Position numbers and translations under genes: made by a program. The notes beneath the pieces are model-generated. The model was not told the origin of the DNA, made no database searches, and was given only the letters and a program-made list of their open reading frames with translations. Positions 5,018 to 9,689 of a stretch of 9,689 nucleotides of DNA are shown here, in pieces. Position 1 is the stretch's first letter. Each line of letters starts with the position of its first letter. Source of the DNA: an uncultured Asticcacaulis sp. Its GTDB lineage: Bacteria > Pseudomonadota > Alphaproteobacteria > Caulobacterales > Caulobacteraceae. The stretch covers positions 1 to 9,689 of the forward strand of contig CAMLIY010000104.1 in NCBI GenBank assembly GCA_946480125.1. The letters are read 5' to 3'.

Positions 5018-7710
5018 GATGGATCCTTTGCCACTGAATTGGCTACTGGCAAGGTAAATATGAAGCTCGCGCCGGCAGGATTGCCTTCTTTAGCCGGGTT
5101 GTTCTTAGCGTAAATCAGCCCGCCATGTGCCTGGATAATACCGCGGCATATGGCCAGGCCGAGACCTGTGCCCGAAGCGTTACGATCCGATTTTTCAGTC
5201 TGATGCGTATGAAATTTTTCAAATATCAGGTCTTCTTCACCGGCCTTCAGGCCATCACCATCGTCAGATACGCGCACACGCACCCGGTCTGCGTCATTTT
5301 CGACAGAGATCATGATCACGCCATTCGGGCCGGTATGGGTAAAGGCGTTTTCCAAAAGATTCATCAACACCTGTTCGATCAATGCGCCATCGATCCTCAC
5401 CAGAGGAATGTCTCCGGTGACATGCGTGCGAATATGACGGCTTTGTTTTTGCGCCTCAACGCGCGCTATGGCCGCGCCGATGATTTCCTGGATGAGATAG
5501 GGCTCGAAATTAAGCTTGAGCTGACCGGAAGTGATTGCGGCCATTTTCAGCAGGTTGGTGACAAATTTTTGCAGGCGCTGCATCTGTCCCCACAGGCCGG
5601 TGAGTTCATCGACTGCCTCGCGAGGCAGTTTTTTACGCTGTTTCAGGAGCGTGGAGACGCTGTTGTTCATGACGGTCAGGGGGGTACGCAGATCGTGAGA
5701 CAGCGACGCCAGCAGCACATTGCGCAGCTTCTCGTTTTCCGTGTCAATGCGTGATTTCTCGGCCTCATCAGCCCGAAGGGCCCGTTGCAGCGAACTGGCG
5801 ATCACCGATGCCACGGTCTCGAATACCAGAATATCCGCGCCGCTGAAGGCGCGGCCGTCATTGGCCGTAACGCCCAATACACCTAAAGTCTGGCTTTCGG
5901 CCTGCAAAGGCAGGTACAGGCCGCGCGCAGAGGGCAAAGTATCGGTATCACGGCCAGCGATCTGGCCATTGCTGGCCACCCATTGCACGGCACCCAATTC
6001 ACGAGGATCAGACTCATTTTGGGGATAGGCGGCAAGTGCCGTATCTTCGCGTACCCATAACGTTACCGTGGATTGAAAGGCGGGTTCAAGGTGACGGCGC
6101 GCCATGGCCGCCATGGCTTCATAACCCCGCACTGAAGACAGCCCACGAGTCAGATCATAAAGCAGGCGTGTTTCCTGCTCGCTCTTGCGCGCCATGCGGG
6201 TGTGCAACGACAGCCGCGCGGTCAGGGAACCGACGATGAGCGATGTCGTCAGCATGAAGCCAAAGGTGAAGTAATAATGCGTGTCGTAAAAACTGAAGGT
6301 ATAATAGGGTTGGGTAAAGAAGAAATTGAACGCGGGAATACTGAGTATTGAGGCAAATAACGCCGGACCAATACCCAGACGTGCCGCCGCGATGACGACA
6401 CCCGTCAGATATAACAGGGCGAGATTGTCTGGATCAGTCAGATTACGGATGGGAAAACCCAGACTTGTCACTACGGCGACGATCAGCACCGCCCACACAT
6501 AGCTGACCGGCCGAGCGACATAAACACGCATGCGCCTGACCTCACGCGTCGCGGCAGGTTCGCCCCTGTCTTCACTGAGGGTTGTGATCTCCAGCCCGCT
6601 TCCCCGCTCAACCAGCTTTTGCGACAGTGACTTTCGCCACCTCAACCACAGCGGCGCACGCCGGTGTCCGACCACGACACGGGTAAAGCCATTTTGTCGG
6701 GCATAAGCGATAATGAATGTGGCGGCATGGGCGTCTGTCAGACGGATCACCTGACCATTCATTTTTTCGGCCAGGCGAAGATTATGTTCGACGCGCAGCC
6801 TGGCTCTTTCGCTTAAGGACTCGTGGCGATCCGTTTGCAGGTAAAGCGCCACCCATGGGGCCTTTGCACGGGCAGCCATTCGCCGGGCGTGACGGATCAG
6901 CCGTGCTGAAAGCGCGTCATGCCCGACCAGCACCAGGATTTTCTCGGACAGCGCCGCTTCATTCTGGCCCATGGCGGCACTAAGTTCATCACTTTGCGCA
7001 TCCACCCGTTCAGCTGTACGTCGCAAAGCCAGTTCGCGCAGGGCCATCAGATTTGGCTTTTTGAAGAAGTTCTCAGCGGCGCGGGTGTTGGCGCCTTCTG
7101 AGACGTAGACCTTGCCTTCGGCCAGGCGCTTCAACAATTCATCCGATGGGATATCGATCAGAGATATTTCGGTCGCCTCGTCGAACACGCTGTCCGGTAC
7201 AGTCTCCTTCACCCAGATTCCGGTCAGGCGCGCCACCTGGTCATTGACGCTTTCGAGGTGCTGCACATTGAGCGTGGTGTAGACATCGATACCGTTATCA
7301 AGCAGTTCCTCGACATCCTGCCAGCGTTTGGGATGACGTGAACCGGGCGCATTGGTGTGGGCAAATTCATCCATCAGAATTAGTGACGGTTTGCGGGCAA
7401 TAGCGGAATCGAGATCGAATTCACGAATCTTAACGCCACGATGGTCGGTTTCCAGCAAGGGCAGAACGGCAAGCCCCTCAGTCAGGGCCTTGGTTTCTGA
7501 GCGGCCATGATGCTCAATTACGCCGATCAGAATGTCACGGTGATGCTTCAGGCGCTGGGCTTCGGCCAGCATGGCGTAGGTCTTGCCGACCCCGGCTGAA
7601 GAACCGAAGAAAACCTTCAGCCGTCCACGGACATTAATGCCGGGCGCAAGCCGTCTCTCATCAGCGGTGACAAGGGCAAGGAGCTTATCGGGGTCGGGTC
7701 GGGTATTCAC
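5014..7710 (-). CDS. kdpD: KdpD, membrane-bound sensor histidine kinase for K+ limitation
   Basis: 898 residues, close to the E. coli length of 894. The N-terminal cytoplasmic KdpD domain (about 24-235) carries Walker [10 protein letters not shown] (36-44) and a Walker-B-like segment [11 protein letters not shown] (110-120). A universal-stress-protein-like domain follows (about 255-380). Four closely spaced membrane helices lie near 403-420, 428-445, 447-465 and 480-498. A GAF-like domain spans about 515-645. The kinase core has an H-box with phospho-acceptor H672 ([14 protein letters not shown]), N-box N784/E787/N788, G1 box DDGDG (816-820) and G2 box GTGLGL (847-852). E. coli KdpD reads DNGPG at G1; the variant keeps the nucleotide-binding Asp and glycines. 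The start is GTG, overlapping the kdpC stop as GTGA (7707-7710) with little Shine-Dalgarno, so initiation probably depends on coupling. The N-terminal [10 protein letters not shown] matches the KdpD family start. It phosphorylates KdpE when K+ is limiting. Confidence 0.97.
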   Translation of the reverse strand: MNTRPDPDKLLALVTADERRLAPGINVRGRLKVFFGSSAGVGKTYAMLAEAQRLKHHRDILIGVIEHHGRSETKALTEGLAVLPLLETDHRGVKIREFDLDSAIARKPSLILMDEFAHTNAPGSRHPKRWQDVEELLDNGIDVYTTLNVQHLESVNDQVARLTGIWVKETVPDSVFDEATEISLIDIPSDELLKRLAEGKVYVSEGANTRAAENFFKKPNLMALRELALRRTAERVDAQSDELSAAMGQNEAALSEKILVLVGHDALSARLIRHARRMAARAKAPWVALYLQTDRHESLSERARLRVEHNLRLAEKMNGQVIRLTDAHAATFIIAYARQNGFTRVVVGHRRAPLWLRWRKSLSQKLVERGSGLEITTLSEDRGEPAATREVRRMRVYVARPVSYVWAVLIVAVVTSLGFPIRNLTDPDNLALLYLTGVVIAAARLGIGPALFASILSIPAFNFFFTQPYYTFSFYDTHYYFTFGFMLTTSLIVGSLTARLSLHTRMARKSEQETRLLYDLTRGLSSVRGYEAMAAMARRHLEPAFQSTVTLWVREDTALAAYPQNESDPRELGAVQWVASNGQIAGRDTDTLPSARGLYLPLQAESQTLGVLGVTANDGRAFSGADILVFETVASVIASSLQRALRADEAEKSRIDTENEKLRNVLLASLSHDLRTPLTVMNNSVSTLLKQRKKLPREAVDELTGLWGQMQRLQKFVTNLLKMAAITSGQLKLNFEPYLIQEIIGAAIARVEAQKQSRHIRTHVTGDIPLVRIDGALIEQVLMNLLENAFTHTGPNGVIMISVENDADRVRVRVSDDGDGLKAGEEDLIFEKFHTHQTEKSDRNASGTGLGLAICRGIIQAHGGLIYAKNNPAKEGNPAGASFIFTLPVANSVAKDPS

Positions 7711-8279
7711 TTCAGTCGGCCATCCAGTCTGAGATTGACCTCTAGCACATTGACGCGCGCTTCGCCGAGGATTCCGAAGGTGCGACCCTTGGTCGAACGC
7801 GTGATGGCTTGCGCGACGGCGCTTTCGCTTATCCGGCGCGAAGCCGCTATGCGTGGTATCTGATAGGCCGCCGCCGCTGGGCTGATCTCCGGATCGAGAC
7901 CGGAAGCAGAGGCTGTTACCAGATCGACGGGCACAGGTTTCGCGCCCTTCAGCGCGGCCATCCGGTCTTTTACCGCCGTCATCAGCGCCGGATTATTGAC
8001 GCCCAGATTGGAGCCGGAGGACGCGCCGGCATTATAAGGCGTCGGACCGGTGGCTGACAGGCGGCCCCAGAGATACTGCGGTTGGCTGAAGGCCTGACCG
8101 ATCAGGCGCGAGCCTATTACCTGTCCCTCATCATTACGGATCAGGCTGCCTTCGGCCTGGGCATGAAAAGCAGTTTGAATAATGGCCGTGGTCAGTAGTG
8201 GATAGACGCCACCCAAAAGCAAGGTGAAGAACAGCAGGCAGACGATGGTGGCCTGCGCTTGTTTGAAAAGATTTGTCAT
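7707..8279 (-). CDS. kdpC: KdpC, accessory subunit of the K+-transporting ATPase
   Basis: 190 residues from the chosen ATG, the usual KdpC length. One N-terminal membrane anchor (about 11-37) is followed by the periplasmic domain. Family signatures are [20 protein letters not shown] (57-76), [17 protein letters not shown] (81-97), and [20 protein letters not shown] (125-144). KdpC stabilises the KdpFABC complex and raises its K+/ATP affinity. Two earlier in-frame starts exist: a TTG at 8303 that would overlap kdpB, and an ATG at 8285 that abuts the Shine-Dalgarno. The ATG at 8279 is preferred because AAGGAA (8286-8291) is 6 nt ahead and the family N-terminus (short tail, then membrane helix) fits. 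It begins 10 nt after the kdpB stop and its own stop overlaps the kdpD start. Confidence 0.95.
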   Translation of the reverse strand: MTNLFKQAQATIVCLLFFTLLLGGVYPLLTTAIIQTAFHAQAEGSLIRNDEGQVIGSRLIGQAFSQPQYLWGRLSATGPTPYNAGASSGSNLGVNNPALMTAVKDRMAALKGAKPVPVDLVTASASGLDPEISPAAAAYQIPRIAASRRISESAVAQAITRSTKGRTFGILGEARVNVLEVNLRLDGRLK

Positions 8280-8285
8280 GGTCAT

Positions 8286-8291
8286 TTCCTT
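8286..8291 (-). promoter_or_regulatory. Shine-Dalgarno of kdpC overlapping the kdpB stop codon
   Basis: AAGGAA on the - strand shares its first two bases with the kdpB TAA (8290-8292). It lies 6 nt before the ATG at 8279, which decides between three candidate starts. The arrangement suggests that ribosomes ending kdpB re-initiate on kdpC, keeping pump subunits in proportion. Confidence 0.7.
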
Positions 8292-9689
8292 ACGATAAGC
8301 CAACAGCGGTCAGCCCCATATCGATCAGCTTGATGCCAATAAAAGGGGTAATGACGCCGCCAAGGCCGTAGATCAGCACATTGCGCGTGAGCAGGCTTTG
8401 CGCCCTGGCCGCACGATATTTGACGCCTTTCAAAGCCAGCGGTACGAGCGCGATGATAATCAGGGCATTGAATATCACCGCCGCCAGGATCGCGCTTTGT
8501 GGCGAGGTCAGGCGCATCACATTCAACAAGCCCAACGCCGGATAGGTGGTGGCGAAGGCCGCCGGGATGATGGCGAAATACTTGGCCAGGTCATTGGAGA
8601 TGCTGAAGGTCGTCAGCGCGCCGCGTGTCATCAGGAGCTGTTTGCCGATCTCGACAATTTCGATCAGCTTGGTCGGATCGGAATCCAGATCGACCATGTT
8701 ACCGGCTTCCTTGGCCGCCTGAGTGCCGGAATTCATCGCTACGGCCACGTCCGATTGGGCCAGCGCCGGGGCGTCATTGGTGCCGTCACCGACCATGGCG
8801 ACCATTTCGCCGCCGGCCTGCATCTGGCGGATATATTTGAGCTTGGTTTCCGGCGTTGCCTGGGCCACGAAATCATCGACACCGGCTTCCGAAGCGATGG
8901 CGGCGGCAGTCAAAGGGTTGTCGCCGGTGATCATAACCGACTTGATGCCCATCTTGCGCAGGTCGGCCAGGCGGGCCTTGATGCCCGGCTTGACGATGTC
9001 TTTCAGATAGACAACGCCCAGGACCTGCGAGCCTTCGGCAACGGTCAGGGGCGTGCCCCCCTTGCGGGCTATGTCATCGATCTGCGCGGTGACTTCCACC
9101 GCCACCGCGCCGCCTTTCAGGCCAACGAGCGCGGCGATGGCGTCACCGGCGCCCTTCATGATGTGGCGCTCATTGACCACGATGCCGGACAAGCGCTGTT
9201 CGGCGCTGAAGGGGATAAAGGTCGCTGTTACATCATCAGCTTTACGTTCCGGCAGGCCAAATTGTGTACGGGCCAGGGTCACGATCGAGCGACCTTCCGG
9301 GGTTTCATCGGCCAATGAGGCCAGTTCGGCGGCCTCGGCCAATTGCCGGGCGGTGACGCCCGGTGCGGGGAAGAACTCAACCGCCTGACGATTGCCGAAG
9401 GTGATGGTGCCTGTTTTATCCAGCAGCAGGACATTGACATCGCCGGCGGCTTCGACCGCACGGCCGGAAGTGGCGATGACATTAGCCTTGATCAGGCGCT
9501 GCATGCCCGAAATGCCGATGGCCGACAAAAGCCCGCCGATGGTTGTCGGGATCAGGCAGACTAACAGAGCGATCAGGACCACGATAGTGATGACCGAACC
9601 CGATCCGGCACGTGCCACCGAGAACAGCGAAAAAGGCAAAAGAGTCGCCACGGCCAGCAGGAAGATAAGGGTCATGGCGGCCAGCAGGA
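8290..9689 (-). CDS. kdpB: KdpB, catalytic P-type ATPase subunit of the K+ pump (5' end beyond window)
   Basis: Partial: 466 C-terminal residues are visible and, by comparison with E. coli KdpB (682), about 215 N-terminal ones lie beyond the right edge. The frame stays open to base 9689, so the ATG at 9675 is an internal methionine. Seen in order: a membrane helix ([16 protein letters not shown]), the next helix with the P-type CLIPTTIGG motif, the phosphorylation motif DKTGT (Asp codon at 9418-9420), the nucleotide-binding domain, [37 protein letters not shown], and three C-terminal helices ending [19 protein letters not shown] hydrolysis here is coupled to K+ movement through KdpA. The actuator TGES loop, with the serine phosphorylated for inhibition in E. 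coli, is in the missing part. It is followed by kdpC after 10 nt. Confidence 0.97.
   Translation of the reverse strand, partial: LLAAMTLIFLLAVATLLPFSLFSVARAGSGSVITIVVLIALLVCLIPTTIGGLLSAIGISGMQRLIKANVIATSGRAVEAAGDVNVLLLDKTGTITFGNRQAVEFFPAPGVTARQLAEAAELASLADETPEGRSIVTLARTQFGLPERKADDVTATFIPFSAEQRLSGIVVNERHIMKGAGDAIAALVGLKGGAVAVEVTAQIDDIARKGGTPLTVAEGSQVLGVVYLKDIVKPGIKARLADLRKMGIKSVMITGDNPLTAAAIASEAGVDDFVAQATPETKLKYIRQMQAGGEMVAMVGDGTNDAPALAQSDVAVAMNSGTQAAKEAGNMVDLDSDPTKLIEIVEIGKQLLMTRGALTTFSISNDLAKYFAIIPAAFATTYPALGLLNVMRLTSPQSAILAAVIFNALIIIALVPLALKGVKYRAARAQSLLTRNVLIYGLGGVITPFIGIKLIDMGLTAVGLS

Noticed and set aside
8280..8303. Longer kdpC starting at TTG 8303 or ATG 8285
   Set aside because: TTG is a weak start overlapping kdpB, and the ATG at 8285 has no room for the Shine-Dalgarno. 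ATG 8279 has AAGGAA at 6 nt and fits the family N-terminus.
8398..9318. A 306-codon open frame on the + strand opposite kdpB
   Set aside because: Its composition (Arg/His/Gly/Gln-rich) is that of an antisense shadow, it has no family motif, and it lies wholly within conserved kdpB sequence.
1..9689. CRISPR array, insertion sequence, phage or toxin-antitoxin module
   Set aside because: No regularly spaced repeats, transposase or integrase motifs, terminal inverted repeats or small paired genes were found on either strand.

Overview
This is an ordinary, gene-dense chromosomal stretch from what is probably an alphaproteobacterium. The MetRS type, the intermediate-to-high GC content, the frequent GTG starts and the TTGACA-like promoters fit the Caulobacterales (Caulobacter/Asticcacaulis-like). 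This placement rests on recalled family resemblance, not on a search. I see no prophage, insertion sequence, CRISPR array, toxin-antitoxin pair, secretion locus or other accessory system, and no strong candidate for an undescribed one.

Left part (1-2312). Two + strand genes come first: an RlmB/TrmH-type 23S rRNA ribose methyltransferase (17-931) and a TerC/YjbE-family membrane protein (1005-1799). The latter has its own candidate promoter with a small inverted repeat over the -10 region. A hairpin with U-runs on both sides (about 1801-1827) separates terC from a convergent DUF805 membrane protein on the - strand (start trimmed to 2234).

Middle (2313-4336). metG, methionyl-tRNA synthetase, lies on the - strand (2313-4028). 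A tRNA-Thr(UGU) gene with encoded CCA (4183-4258) is divergently transcribed. Their candidate promoters are back to back, with -35 boxes 19 bp apart. Two translation genes therefore share one short control region. The tRNA has a GC-rich discriminator of the stringent-control kind.

Right part (4337-9689). The distal part of a kdpABCDE locus, all on the - strand, reads kdpB (5' end cut by the window edge), kdpC, kdpD, kdpE. KdpB is the catalytic P-type ATPase subunit and KdpC the accessory subunit of the high-affinity K+ pump. KdpD (sensor kinase) and KdpE (response regulator) control the operon when K+ is limiting. The genes are packed tightly: kdpB-kdpC are 10 nt apart with the Shine-Dalgarno over the kdpB stop, kdpC-kdpD overlap as GTGA and kdpD-kdpE overlap as ATGA. 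This implies one transcript and translational coupling. kdpA and the operon promoter lie beyond the right edge. All visible catalytic residues are present, so pump and two-component system look functional.

No gene-free stretch exceeds 300 bases. The longest (4029-4182) holds the metG and tRNA promoters.
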